Source: Lytechinus pictus (lineage: Eukaryota; Echinodermata; Echinoidea; Temnopleuroida; Toxopneustidae). Taken from it: a DNA stretch of 64,000 bases. This document shows, one piece after another, positions 1-11,686 of this stretch. A program made the translations under genes and the position numbers. The notes under the pieces are model-generated. The model had not been told where the DNA came from. It did no database searches and saw only the letters and a program-made list of their open reading frames with translations. The stretch is taken from NCBI RefSeq assembly GCF_037042905.1, contig NC_087247.1:56133920-56197919 (forward strand). Direction: 5' to 3'. Every line of letters starts with the position of its first letter. The first letter of the stretch is position 1.

Positions 1-569
1 TATTCGTTCCCCTACTTTTTCTTGTCGTATTGATATTTTATGGGACTCTCACTGCATATTCTTTGGTGCCTTCAACCAACAAGCTGTGCTTTTAATTTTA
101 CCTCCCTCATATCCACATCTCTCCTTTTCTTTCTTTGTCATTATTTTAGAACCAATTACAAGAATACATTCTAGTACTTTTTTCTATTGTTATATTATGT
201 ATACATTTCATATTTTTACGATGTTTATTTATGCTTATCTATGCTTATCTATGAAAACTTGTATTGTATAATATTATTGTTTGTATTGAATTGTTGTTTT
301 TTTGAAAATGTGAAATGTTGATGTGAATAGACCTTGAACCCTGAACTCCGATAATATTTTGGGGGGAATTCCCTTATATTGACTTTCATAAAAAAAAAGC
401 TCATCTTGAAAAAACAACAATAAATATTTAATCACCTCGCTGGTTTAAGTTCATATTCGAACTCCCGTCAATAATAGGAGAGGGAAAAGGGCAGTCAAGA
501 AAATTCTATTTGTTCAAAATAAATTAATCAATTTAAAACCTGTTATGTTTTAAAAGGCCTATATAGGCC
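1..569. other. Non-coding, AT-rich flank
   Basis: I see no supported gene here. The sequence is AT-rich single-copy-like DNA. It ends with a perfect 14-nt palindrome, GGCCTATATAGGCC (556-569), immediately before the target duplication of the foldback element. Confidence 0.6.
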
Positions 570-575
570 CATTAG
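570..575. repeat. Target-site duplication CATTAG (left copy)
   Basis: CATTAG lies directly before the left terminus of the foldback element and recurs directly after its right terminus at 4150-4155. A 6-bp direct duplication of this kind supports insertion by transposition. A chance match is possible for 6 bp alone, but it falls exactly where the inverted repeats lose similarity. Confidence 0.6.
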
Positions 576-776
576 TATGAGGCGCCGAATGTACCAATAT
601 TATATAGAACAATTATTTGTTATATAATCATTATTTATTAAATAATAACTATTATTTATATATAATTTACATTTTATTTGTAAATAACTACTATTATATA
701 AAATATCATTTCTAATTATTTATATATAATTCCAAGTAATACTTCATTATTTGTAAATAATAATAGTTCGACATTC

Positions 777-996
777 CATTATTTATAAATAATGATTATT
801 TGTTTTTCATTATTTATAAATAATGATTATTTGTTTTTCATTATTTATAAATAATGATTATTTGTTTTTCATTATTTATAAATAATGATTATTTGTTTTT
901 CATTATTTATAAATAATGATTATTTGTTTTTCATTATTTATAAATAATGATTATTTGTTTTTCATTATTTATAAATAATGATTATTTGTTTTTATA
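777..996. repeat. 31-bp tandem array, 7 copies (left arm)
   Basis: About seven head-to-tail copies of a 31-bp unit consist of the perfect palindrome CATTATTTATAAATAATG plus a short spacer ending in a T-run. The right arm has only about four copies, which accounts for most of the arm-length difference. Degenerate copies of the palindrome continue to about 1500. Confidence 0.85.
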
Positions 997-3819
997 TTAT
1001 TTATAAATAATGACACTACATACTTCATTATTTATAAATAATTGCAATTTGTTTTTCCGTTATTTATAAATAAGTTTTCTATTATTTATAAATAATAATT
1101 ATTTATTATCAATGCCAGTGCACATTTCTTTATTTATAAATAATTTGTTGAGTTTTCCATTATTTATAAATAATGATTATTTGTTAAATAATGAAAACGT
1201 CTACTTCATTATTTATAAATAATTTTTTCGAGTGCACCATTATTCTCATTATTTATAAATAATCATTATTTATTGTTCGAGTTTTCCATTATTTATAAAT
1301 AAAGATTATTTGTTAAATAATGAAATATCTACTTCATTATTTATAAATAATAATTTAGTTTCAATATCCCATTATTTATAAATAATCATTATTTATAAAC
1401 AATTTTTACAGTTTGCCATTATATACAAATAATCATTATTTATATACAAATAACCATTATTTATTAAATAATGCCATTATTTATTAAATAATGGAAAACT
1501 CGCTATAACATGCAAATGTGGGACCGCCCATGATATGAATATTCATGATGCGATTTCCTTTTTCGTGATTTTTCTTCACAAATTTTTGTCCATTTCCTCT
1601 TCATAATGACATTTCTTGAAGCAATTTTCTAGGGATATGGTCTGATTGTAATATTCTTCATTTTCTATATAACTTCGTCTTCGTAGAAATATCAAAAAGT
1701 GTAATTTTATACGATTTTTCATACAATTCACAATCCCCATAGGCGCGCGTGTATCGTAGGGACAACCGGTGAATTGACGGAGTGCTCTTCATCGAAATAC
1801 TACGTTGGTTGGTCCCCGGAAGTGGCGGGCGGAATTTAGCCCGAATCCTCGATGGAAGTCGATCAAGTGCATATGAGCTGAGAGAGTGAAATATCAGTGT
1901 ACTTGTACAGGCCCTTCTACTTTTTATAAATATTTCTTGTTGCTTTTTTTGTTAAGTTAATTTTTCCTGGTGTAGAGATAAGTTTCAGTTCTAATAATGC
2001 ACTTCAAATACATTTTGGAGTGTCTGTTTGAGGCGTTTGGGGCGATTTCACCCTGGCCCCAAAATGCTCGCAACGACAATACGGGGGCATGATGACCCCT
2101 AATTTTTAAAAAACTTATTTTTCTATTGAAAATTATCACAAAATTTACCAAAAGTGTGCACGAAAGCCTTCGTATTTCACTTTTAAAACTCCAAAAAGTG
2201 CCCAAATGACAAGCTTGGTCGCTTCGCTGTGTCGCTTTCAACTTGAGAAAGTTTACGCGGCTTCCACCCCCCCCCCCTCCTCCGAAAGAAATTCTGTATA
2301 CGGCCATGCTCTAAAAGCGAAGCGACCAAGCTTATCATTTGAGCTTGGTCGCGTCGCTGTCTCGCTTTCAAGATTTTTTTGAGAAACTTTACGCGCATCC
2401 TAGCTGCTCCCCCCCCCCCCCGGTAAAAATTCTGTGTAAGGCCATGATGATAATGTGATAAAAATAATGAAAATGAAAAGTACATATAAATCAATGTGCC
2501 ATATGCTCTTTTGAGCATGGCCGTTCACAGAATTTCTTTCTGGGGGTGGGGGCAGACGCGCGTAAACGTTCTCAAGTTGAAAGCGACACAGCGAAGCGAC
2601 CAAGCTTGTCATTTGGGCACTTTTTGGAGTTTTAAAAGTGAAATACGAAGGCTTTCGTGCACACTTTTGGTGAATTTTGTGATAATTTTCAATAGAAAAA
2701 TAAGTTTTTAAAAATTTAGGGGTCATCATGCCCCCGTATTGTCGTTGCGAGCATTTTGGGGCCAGGGTGAAATTGCCCCAAACGCCTCAAACAGACACTC
2801 CAAAATGTATTTGAAGTGCATTATTAGAACTGAAACTTATCTCTACACCAGGAAAAATTAACTTAACAAAAAAAGCAACAAGAAATATTTATAAAAAGTA
2901 GAAGGGCTTGTACAAGTACACTGATATTTCACTCTCTCAGCTCATATGCACTTGATCGACTTCCATCGAGGATTCGGGCTAAATTCCGCCCGCCACTTCC
3001 GGGGACCAACCAACGTAGTATTTCGATGAAGAGCACTCCGTCGATTCACGGGTTGTCCCTACGATACACGCACGCCTATGGGGATTGTGAACTGTATGAA
3101 AAATCGTATAAAATTACACTTTTTGATATTTCTACGAAGACGAAGTTATATAGAAAATGAAGAATATTACAATCAGACCATATCCCTAGAAAATTGCTTC
3201 AAGAAATGTCATTATGAAGAGGAAATGGACAAAAATTTGTGAAGAAAAATCACGAAAAAGGAAATCGCATCATGAATATTCATATCATGGGCGGTCCCAC
3301 ATTTGCATGTTATAGCGAGTTTTCCATTATTTAATAAATAATGGCATTATTTAATAAATAATGGTTATTTGTATATAAATAATGATTATTTGTATATAAT
3401 GGCAAACTGTAAAAATTGTTTATAAATAATGATTATTTATAAATAATGGGATATTGAAACTAAATTATTATTTATAAATAATGAAGTAGATATTTCATTA
3501 TTTAACAAATAATCTTTATTTATAAATAATGGAAAACTCGAACATTAAATAATGATTATTTATAAATAATGAGAATAATGGTGCACTCGAAAAAATTATT
3601 TATAAATAATGAAGTAGACGTTTTCATTATTTAACAAATAATCATTATTTATAAATAATGGAAAACTCAACAAATTATTTATAAATAAAGAAATGTGCAC
3701 TGGCATTGATAATAAATAATTATTATTTATAAATAATAGAAAACTTATTTATAAATAACGGAAAAACGAATTGCAATTATTTATAAATAATGAAGTATGT
3801 AGTGTCATTATTTATAAAT

Positions 3820-3950
3820 AATATAAAAACAAATAATCATTATTTATAAATAATGAAAAACAAATAATCATTATTTATAAATAATGAAAAACAAATAATC
3901 ATTATTTATAAATAATGAAAAACAAATAATCATTATTTATAAATAATGGA
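3820..3950. repeat. 31-bp tandem array, 4 copies (right arm)
   Basis: This is the inverted counterpart of the left-arm array, with about four units instead of seven. The copy-number difference between otherwise near-identical arms indicates slippage or unequal exchange after the palindrome formed. Confidence 0.8.
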
Positions 3951-4155
3951 ATGTCGAACTATTATTATTTACAAATAATGAAGTATTACTTGGAATTATA
4001 TATAAATAATTAGAAATGATATTTTATATAATAGTAGTTATTTACAAATAAAATGTAAATTATATATAAATAATAGTTATTATTTAATAAATAATGATTA
4101 TATAACAAATAATTGTTCTATATAATATTGGTACATTCGGCGCCTCATACATTAG

Positions 4156-5179
4156 TGGGAAAATTTTTCTCATTCATTCATTTAAATTCTTTATTTTATT
4201 TAGATTTATAGATATGAATCAGATAGGCATGCAGATAATGGGCCTAACATAAAATATATGTATCATTAGGCTCAAAGTTATCACATAGGCCTAATTACAC
4301 ATCTATTTGAGGTGACGTGTATAAAATCCTTGTTTCATTTCAATTAAATTATCCCTAAAGTAAATATATCGGTAATCATCAAAAATATGAATAGGCCACA
4401 TAAAAAAAACAGCATTACGATCGATAATAGCCTAGAAGACATGCCAGGGGCCGCGGAACCGGGGGAGGGGCTTCACCCCAGAACAAAAAAAAAAACTATC
4501 CCTATATCTCCAAGTTGTTTGTACGTCGGTATTGATAAACATCGAAGTCTATTTTTTTAGCATTGATGACCCTACGATTCGTTATAGAGCAAGATAATTT
4601 TTGTAAAACTTTTTCCCAAACACTTTGGGCCGGGGCAATGATTACAATTAAATCTCGAAATATTTCTGGTGAACAGTGACAAACTCTTTTGATCATCTTT
4701 CAACATTTCTGTAAACGTGGCTTATCTGCCTGCTCCATGATAAATCGTTGACGACAGAGGGGCTTTTATTTGCCGTCACCCTCAGCTAAAGGGAGAGAGA
4801 GGGGGAGATAGAGAAGAAATCGAAGGAGAAGTGAGAGAGGAAAATGTAAAAGAGTATAAAGAGGAAAAAATGGCCGCGTCGCAAAAAAGACAACAACGGA
4901 AAAGGTATCAATCAAGGCCGGAATAGGAAAATAATGAAATGAAAAAAAAAAAAGATTAAGAGAAAGGAAAGTAAAAGGAAGAAGAAAAGACGAAAATGAG
5001 AGTTGGGGACCGACAAATACCTGTACCCTTCATTTAGAACAAAATAACTATTCATCCTGCGCTTCGCGCCCGCATTGCCCGTTTGTTTCATTATTCATGT
5101 CTTGTTTTCAAGTCATTCTCGGTTTGTAAGATAAAACATCATTACAAAAGTGCTTAAAATGTTTGTTTTTTCTCTGAAT
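4156..5179. other. Non-coding stretch with degraded G-rich repeat
   Basis: No gene is supported. At 4446-4500 a fragment beginning CAGGGGCCGCGGAACC is related to the small element at 14759-14909. Purine-rich sequence follows at 4780-5020. Confidence 0.5.
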
Positions 5180-5250
5180 CAGGGGCGGAAATCTCTCCCA
5201 AAAAGTAGGGGGGGCAAGGGGCTGGAAAATTTGACAAGCAAAAAAAATTT
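5180..5250 (+). mobile_element. CAGGGGCGG-type terminus (fragment)
   Basis: The start CAGGGGCGGAAATC followed by a G-run resembles the left ends of the 8-bp-TSD elements elsewhere in the window. I found no matching right end, so this is treated as a truncated copy. Confidence 0.35.
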
Positions 5251-5553
5251 GTTCATGAATTCATATGACACTCGATCTCTATTAAGACTTACTTTATTAT
5301 TCATGTATTACAGTTATAATCTGCCCTAGCTAACAAAATGAGCATAATATTATAGGCTGATCAATCGAACTGATTTCTCTTATAGAAAGTTGTACAAGCA
5401 AATATTACCACTATTCTTATTGAAGCGATGTTTCTTATGAGGTAGGCCTATACTGAATTATGACCTGAAATAAATTCAGACATTCCTACATCGTTTACAC
5501 TTAATTTTCATCTCATATTTTATTCACGAGTTGAATTAGTAGAGTAATCAGGC

Positions 5554-5567
5554 GTTACCATGGCAAC
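5554..5567. promoter_or_regulatory. RFX/X-box-like palindrome 1
   Basis: GTTACCATGGCAAC matches the RFX-factor X-box consensus of two half-sites around a central palindrome. It is one of three within 661 bp. No gene start is evident beside it. Confidence 0.4.
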
Positions 5568-6029
5568 ATACCATTACCATGCATTCAAATGAACTTATCC
5601 ATGCAGAACACTCTGTTGTTTTCGAAATTTAATTCAAATGAGTTGGTCGAACCTATATAGATTTTGGCATTTTCATTGTCATTTCCCACCATTCATCTTT
5701 TCCCACCATAATGTTGATTTATGATGGCAATTCAATAAATGCCCCCAACGTACATGGCCAAAGTTCATTGACCTTAAATTACCTTTGACCGTGGCATGAC
5801 CTGAAACTCACTATAGGATTTTCACTAACTCCCTTATTTCTAAGTTTCATGATAGCTATAAAAACCTATAGGCCTATTTCAAACCAAACTTATAATCACA
5901 TTTCACAAACTTATCCTGTTTTAAGATTTCAATGATTACGACGCCGCCCCCGCGGCGTCGTCGGAAAAAGCGGCGCCTTGTCTCTGCAGGCAATCAAGAC
6001 AATTGTATTTTTCTGTGGAAAGATAAGCT

Positions 6030-6043
6030 GTTACCATGGCAAT
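6030..6043. promoter_or_regulatory. RFX/X-box-like palindrome 2
   Basis: GTTACCATGGCAAT is a one-base variant of the palindromes at 5554 and 6201. Confidence 0.35.
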
Positions 6044-6200
6044 GGATCTTTTGCAAATACTTTGATGACTTGATAGGCCTATATCTAGAAATTGAATTTG
6101 GAAGGCTTAAGAATGATAGATTGGACCATATAAAATTAACAGGGTAATATGCCATATATATATATGCTCAATATGTTATTTTTTTAAAACATATTAATCA

Positions 6201-6214
6201 GTTGCCATGGCAAC
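6201..6214. promoter_or_regulatory. RFX/X-box palindrome 3, perfect
   Basis: GTTGCCATGGCAAC is a perfect 14-nt palindrome and the textbook RFX dimer site. X-boxes normally lie near promoters of ciliary genes, but no such gene is visible here. It could also be an internal repeat of an unrecognised element. Confidence 0.45.
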
Positions 6215-6746
6215 GGCAGAAGGAGGCAATTATGAAACTGGCAACAAGCGGATTCATGTTCAGCACCATCAAAATAGAGGAAATGACACAAAATGCAGAT
6301 TCTAAAGAAAAGTCTACTTGAAAAATAATGACAATTCCGTTTAGGCCCTATACACTTACAATGATTATCATACTACAATCAGGGTGAGCGAAGTTAGGGC
6401 AGGCTGCTATCTCAAGGTATGCCCTCGCTAATTCATTCACACAACAAATATTCATTCTAATTTCTAGAAAAATTTGTCATGACATATCAGGACCTCCCGC
6501 ACCTGCGACTCTCACATTTTCATTCATCATATAATATAACATTTTTCACTGTTTTTAGGAGTTTTTAAAGTGATTGAAAAAAAACTTAATTTGGTGCAGT
6601 TGTGCCACTTGCGGTACAGTTGATCGAAGTTCAAACAGTTATCGGGTTACTTTACATTTAAAGCAGTATTTCACGATTATTTATTACGGGATTGACTTTA
6701 TTTTTCCACACTTCGTTTTTTCATGTAATGGTCTCCTCTTGGGTGC

Positions 6747-8200
6747 TTAATTATGCGAGTATACTAAACAATAAGGAATTTGGGACGAATTTAAAATGAT
6801 AATCATAATAAGCAGCGTGCGCATCGCGCTTGTGAGGGTGAGCGAGAATTGGGCAGCGTACGGTACCGTATAGTGAGTGATTGTATTACCGACCGGCCTT
6901 GTATTACCGAACGCGCGCATCATACGCATCAGAAAAAAAATTCATACATTCAAAATTTCGCAACATCCTTCCAAAGAGAACTTGAATAGAAAGATGATGA
7001 AAAATGGTCAAAAACACATTTTCAAAGTCTTAATATTCTAAAAACAATAAAATATGGTCAAAATAGCTCATCAGTGATTTTGTTATTTTCTCAACTATTC
7101 CCATAGAAAACACACGTTCGGTAATACGATACCTTTTTCAAGTGACCAAAATATTTCACATGCGAAGAGGGGTCCGATTGGAAGCAAAAATCGTAAAAAG
7201 GAAAAACGATTTCGGCAAAAATTTTACATATTTATATTTTGTAGGTAATTGTGTATTTATGGTGAAAGTTTGGTGAATTTTATGAAAATAATGTGCTTGA
7301 TATGATTGAATTCATGAAAAGTGTTCGGTAATACGATCCACTACCATACCGGTACCGTGTACCTTTTTTTTTTCAATCTGAAAATGACTGCCCAAGGTTT
7401 TTTACATGAAAATCCTATATTTCTTTCAAATTTTATGAGATATTTGGAACCATGCACTTACCGTATGGGCACTAGTATTCAACCCGGCATAATTCAAAGA
7501 TTTTGACATATTCCCCAAAATATTTAGAAATAGGGAATTTATCTTAATTTCATACCTTTGTTATTTCCAGGGTAATCTGTTGTCGGTATTTTCTTTATCA
7601 ATCTGTCGACTGTATGCGCGGAGGATCGAATTATGCAGTGATGGCCTTTTGCACTGAATGGCACTAGTATTCAAGTACCTAGACCTAGTGAGGATTGATA
7701 GCAAATTTCAAAAGGGTTTAGATTGCTAAATTAGATCTAGATCTATGGAAGTCTCTGGCTTTGATTAATTCCCTGTTTGGTCTCATCTCAAATGGTCTAG
7801 TCCATAGTCGGATGGGACAAGGGCAGATTGAGAGACAGGGCCATCTTTCATGATTTCATCACTAGGTTGAATACTAGTACCGACGGATTGAATACTAGTA
7901 CCAAAAAACCGTCGCCGTAAAATTCAATCGCCCGCGCACACAGTTGACGGGTTGAAGAAAAAAAATAACGGGAAAAGAATAACCAGCATTTGCTCTAGTC
8001 TTGGAAATAAGACAGGTCTGAAATTCAGGTAAATTCCATATTTCTCATTTTCTGTATATTTGAAGAAACTCTCCAAACGGGTTGAATACTATTACTAGTA
8101 CCCTTACGGTACTCATGATAATAATTAATATAAGGAACGTTATTAACAGAAACATTTTGTAAAATAAAAAGAAATTCATGGTAAATCTTAACTCAAATCG
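6747..8200. repeat. Segment with two dispersed short motifs
   Basis: No gene is supported. The left part carries scattered copies of CGGTAATACGA in both orientations (about 6880, 6900, 7112, 7320). The right part carries TTGAATACTAGTACC or its complement (about 7468, 7661, 7868, 7891, 8080). The spacers between copies are unrelated, so these are dispersed motifs rather than tandem repeats. Confidence 0.5.
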
Positions 8201-8260
8201 TTAGGTACGGTAGACTTGGGGACCACCACCATCATAAAACCGGGTATCGTTCGCTTCACA

Positions 8261-8299
8261 CAGGGAGCTCCGGCCCGCGAAGCGGGTCGGAGCTCCCTG
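8261..8299. other. GC-rich 18-bp hairpin
   Basis: Arms 8261-8278 and 8282-8299 pair over 18 bp, with one G-T position, around a 3-nt GAA loop. The head CCCGC-GAA-GCGGG resembles that of the hairpin at 27266-27328. Confidence 0.75.
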
Positions 8300-8841
8300 C
8301 CTGGGCTGGGTTTAATACTTATCGCTAGCCTAAACTACATTCTACGGTACAGTAGTCCAATTTTGGTCCCCAATTTTCCGGTTAGTTCCATAATTCCTTT
8401 CATTATAAAATAGACTATTATAAATGAAGATAAAATATCGATAACTTTACCAAGATGAGACAATTAAATTAATTAATGGCAATGCGAAGCCAACTCCAAC
8501 TCTTTTGTTGACAACACGGCAAAGTCCGGATCAGGAAACACGCGATATCGATATTCTATTGCTGTATGTACTGTAATACCACGCCGCCGAAACTCGATCG
8601 CGATCGCACAAATCACCGATAAAAAATACGGTACCGGTACCTGAACCGTAGTATTCATGGTATTGGGGCCGTGATTGTGCTATCAGTCTAAGATGTGAAC
8701 AGATCAGATCGAGCGTTTCTTTCCATCATTTTTTTTGTCGTTTATCACGCTTTTGTTGCTGTGAAGAAATTTTCGATGGCTCCTATCGTATCGGCGGATT
8801 AAGGGGTCGGAGCGGGGGCCTAGCCCCCTCCCCCAGCGCAG

Positions 8842-9386
8842 CAGAGGCGTCGATCCGGGGGGGGGGGGGGGGGGGCGGGCTATCGCCCCATCAATGAAAA
8901 TATTAAGGTGTCAAGCATATCCTTAAAAATTAACCAAACAAAAAATAAAAGTTTCAGACCTTAATATTAACAAATTTTGCACTCTCATTATGCTTATTAG
9001 ATTAATAAATAAGATAATAATATATCCACGAATTCATAATCAAATTGTTTTTCAGATTGGAATATCGACAAGTTTCATCTCGAGCTTAGAAAGAGGAATA
9101 GGAGGATAACCATCATTTTCATGTATGATGACATGTATACGTCTTTAAAATATCCCGGTCCTAAATCAAAATAACATTAATAAATTGCGTCTCGCGCTCG
9201 CACCATTTATTCATTGCGATCCATAACCACCTCTCAATTTCACTACACATGCAGTGCTTAAAACGGTGCATAAATATTGACCATTCTCCAGATCAGAATA
9301 TCGTTTTTTTTTCAGCTCGCGCTTCGCGCTTACATTATTGACTTTCATGATAAAAGAAACATATTTAGAATGCCCAGAATCCAGGT
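8842..9386 (+). mobile_element. CAGAGGCGTCGATCC-ended element, partial
   Basis: The left end CAGAGGCGTCGATCC matches the right end of the complete element at 20159-20984. It is followed by a long G-run and one reverse-oriented copy of the mirror-repeat satellite (about 9316-9335). I found no partner end or TSD, so the copy is presumed truncated. Confidence 0.45.
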
Positions 9387-9449
9387 CGACACTATACCAA
9401 TTATAATTTCCTTTGTCGGAAAAGGGAAATTAAAATTGGTATAGTGTCG
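9387..9449. other. 25-bp-stem hairpin upstream of tRNA-like copy 1
   Basis: Arms 9387-9411 and about 9425-9449 are complementary with about one mismatch. The loop region contains CCTTTGTCGG. The sequence just after the stem, TCGAAAATCTGTCTATC, is shared with tRNA-like copy 2, where a different hairpin occupies the same place. Confidence 0.75.
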
Positions 9450-9501
9450 AAAATCTGTCTATCTGACGGTCAATCGGATCAGGGTCGCCCTATAGCCACT
9501 A

Positions 9502-9537
9502 ACCCGTCTCTGTGGTCTAGTGGTTAAAGCACCGGCG
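9502..9537 (+). pseudogene. tRNA-like repeat copy 1, 5' part (interrupted)
   Basis: This is the 5' half of a tRNA-like sequence with A-box TGGTCTAGTGG. It is broken by insertion of the CACAGTG element and resumes at 12727. Removing the insert and one TSD copy gives the same length as the intact copy at 13088-13159, which serves as an in-window empty site. Confidence 0.8.
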
Positions 9538-9997
9538 CACAGTGGGCCATCAGAATGGGTTGAAAGTGCGCCAAAATTATATTCCGAGTTATATTTTTAC
9601 TTTAACATGTTGATTAAGGGTAATTTTGGGCGTAGAATCGACTGAACATAATTTAAAGCCGATGTGACGTCACCTTGATACCAAATTTTGATTGGCTACT
9701 TAAAACCTATCTGTAAAAAGACAAATTACGCTTAGCAATGTGTAATGTATAAACTTGGTGTTATGTGCTACTTTCAGATTGACCAGAGTGAATTGTTGGT
9801 TTATGCTTCTCACATGCCTAAGAAGTGTGTATCAGATGCCGAAAATAATTTTATGGCATAAAAATGATCATTAATTAGATTTATAAAAAAAAACTTTAAA
9901 ATCTGAAAAATATTAACCGTGCTTTACCAAGCTGTGTTGACTTGTGTAAAACGCAGAGTAGGCCTATATAACACCACGAATGTATCACTATGAGGAG

Positions 9998-11366
9998 CAG
10001 TGGCGTACCGTGGGTCACGGCATTGGGGGGGCACCAGCAAAAATTTTGAGTCGCTCAGTGAGCGCGCAAAGCGCGCTCAATTACCAGGTATAGGCCTATT
10101 GACCTTATAGACATTTTAAGGACTGTGCCATTAAACGGATATGTAATGTATCTCACTGATCAAATGATGCGAGCGCAAAGCGCGAGCTGAAAATTTTTGA
10201 AATTCATACCTAAAAAGGGTCAAAATAAGCTATTAAATAAAAATAACAAAATACGTATCTGTCTCGCTAAACAAACAATGCGAGCGCGATTAAAATACGC
10301 ATCTCACTAATCAAATATTGCGAGCGTGAAGCGCGAGCTAAAAATTTAGGAAATTCAGACCTGAAGAGAAGCATTCTAAGGCTTGTTTGTAGGAATTTAC
10401 GAAGACCATACGTACTTCACGTACAAAATGATGCGAGCGCGAAGCGCGAGCTGAAAATTTTGTATATATTGACCCCAAACAGGGACATTTTAAGGACTAT
10501 TTCTTTTTTAAAATCCATTAAGAGTATACATATCTCACCATAGTCATCCAATGCGAGTGCCAAGCGATTGCTGATTTTGTTAGAATCACATTCAAACACA
10601 TGAAGAGCTTTTTGTAGTCATAGTAATCATGATTATCATACGCATCTCAGTAGCGCAAAGTGCGAGCTGAAAATATAAGAAATTCAGATCTGCATGAAGA
10701 GGGGCATTCTAAGGCTTGTTTGTAGGAATCTACTATGACCATACGTATTTCACTAAACAAATGATGCGAGCGCCGCAGCGCGAGCTGAAAATTTTTGATA
10801 TTTACATTAGAAAAAAAGACATTTTAAGGACCTATTTCAGGAATTCATGAAGAGCAGACAAATCTCATCAATCCACTAATTCGAACGTAAGCGCGAACAC
10901 GAACAAGGATTTTTTTTATGTACAGACCTTAAAATGGGGCTATCACTTTAAGTAGTCATGAAAAGAAGCATATGTCACTACATAAAACAATAATAACTCG
11001 AAGTGCGATGATATATATTTGGTGCATATTGACTTCGGAAAACAGGATGTTTTGGTACAACATGATTGTACATGTCTATCTCGTTAAACAGACAATGCTA
11101 GTACCAGGAATAATGAACAAATAGGCCCTGAGCACATTATGTTTCATAAAGTTATGAGAAAAAAAATAATTCTTATGTAATATAACACAACATATAATAT
11201 AATATAACATTATAATGTACAATAAATTCTTCTTTCCCACTACGTTTCTTTCTTCTCCCTCTTTTTCTCCCTTTTCTCACGTTTTTTTTTTTTTTTTTTT
11301 TTTTTTTTGGCCAGCCGATTGGGGGGGCACGTGCCCCCCCATGCCCCCCCCGTAGTTACGCCACTG
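9998..11366. mobile_element. hAT-type element carrying mirror-repeat satellite
   Basis: The ends are CAGTGGCGTA and TACGCCACTG, with a perfect 8-bp duplication ATGAGGAG (9990-9997, 11367-11374). CAG-starting termini with 8-bp TSDs are characteristic of hAT transposons. The interior has no transposase. It holds an irregular tandem array of ~110-120-bp units, each with a GCGAGCGCGAAGCGCGAGC-like core, then a poly-T run (about 11283-11308) and G-runs near the right end. It is nested inside the CACAGTG element and is therefore younger. Confidence 0.8.
10040..10900 (+). repeat. Mirror-repeat satellite array 1
   Basis: About nine units have cores near 10060, 10168, 10280, 10320, 10432, 10551, 10655, 10766 and 10885. 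The CpG-rich core is conserved while the rest of each unit (roughly 'gaaattt..gacctgaaaa..ggacatttta') diverges. Confidence 0.75.
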
Positions 11367-11686
11367 ATGAGGAGGGTTTTTGGCTGAAATTATTATACAG
11401 GTAAGTTTTATCTCTGGAAGAGTTGTGGCTATAGCCCTTATTTGCGTTAGCAACCTTTATTTTGTTTACATTATGCCCGGAATTCATGTCATTTTCAAGG
11501 AATGGGAGGGGAATCGTCCTCGCCGTGCAAAAGCGAACGGCAATGTACACACATACGGTGCGCTACGATGACTGCGCGGTATAAAAATGACCGTTTTTAA
11601 CAGGTTTTTGGGGGTGTTGTGTCAAGTAAAATCGGCTCTAACATGAAAACGGGCAAAAACGGGCAGCTAAATTTGGTATCGACTTA

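Larger units (their letters stand above)
576..4149. mobile_element. 3.6-kb foldback (TU/FB-like) element with giant inverted repeats
   Basis: The element begins TATGAGGCGCCGAATGTACC and ends with the reverse complement. The arms, about 1.73 kb (576-2311) and 1.64 kb (2512-4149), are nearly identical inverted copies around a ~200-bp centre. The outer arm is built from AT-rich short repeats, the inner arm from unique-looking sequence. Long inverted repeats with an outer tandem-repeat domain are the hallmark of the sea-urchin TU and Drosophila foldback elements (family knowledge). There is no transposase reading frame, so the element is non-autonomous. High arm identity suggests recent insertion or arm-to-arm gene conversion. 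The centre holds a third, degraded copy of the innermost arm sequence (2340-2450). Confidence 0.8.

Noticed and set aside
777..996. Regular palindromic repeats resembling a CRISPR array
   Set aside because: The intervening sequences are identical, not unique spacers, the array is part of an inverted arm, and the window is eukaryotic. It is a tandem repeat.
1957..2729. Overlapping reading frames on both strands with matching peptides (RVNFLKLKATQRS...)
   Set aside because: The match arises because the two inverted arms are copies of each other. Frames contain poly-G/Pro runs and have no domain or start context.
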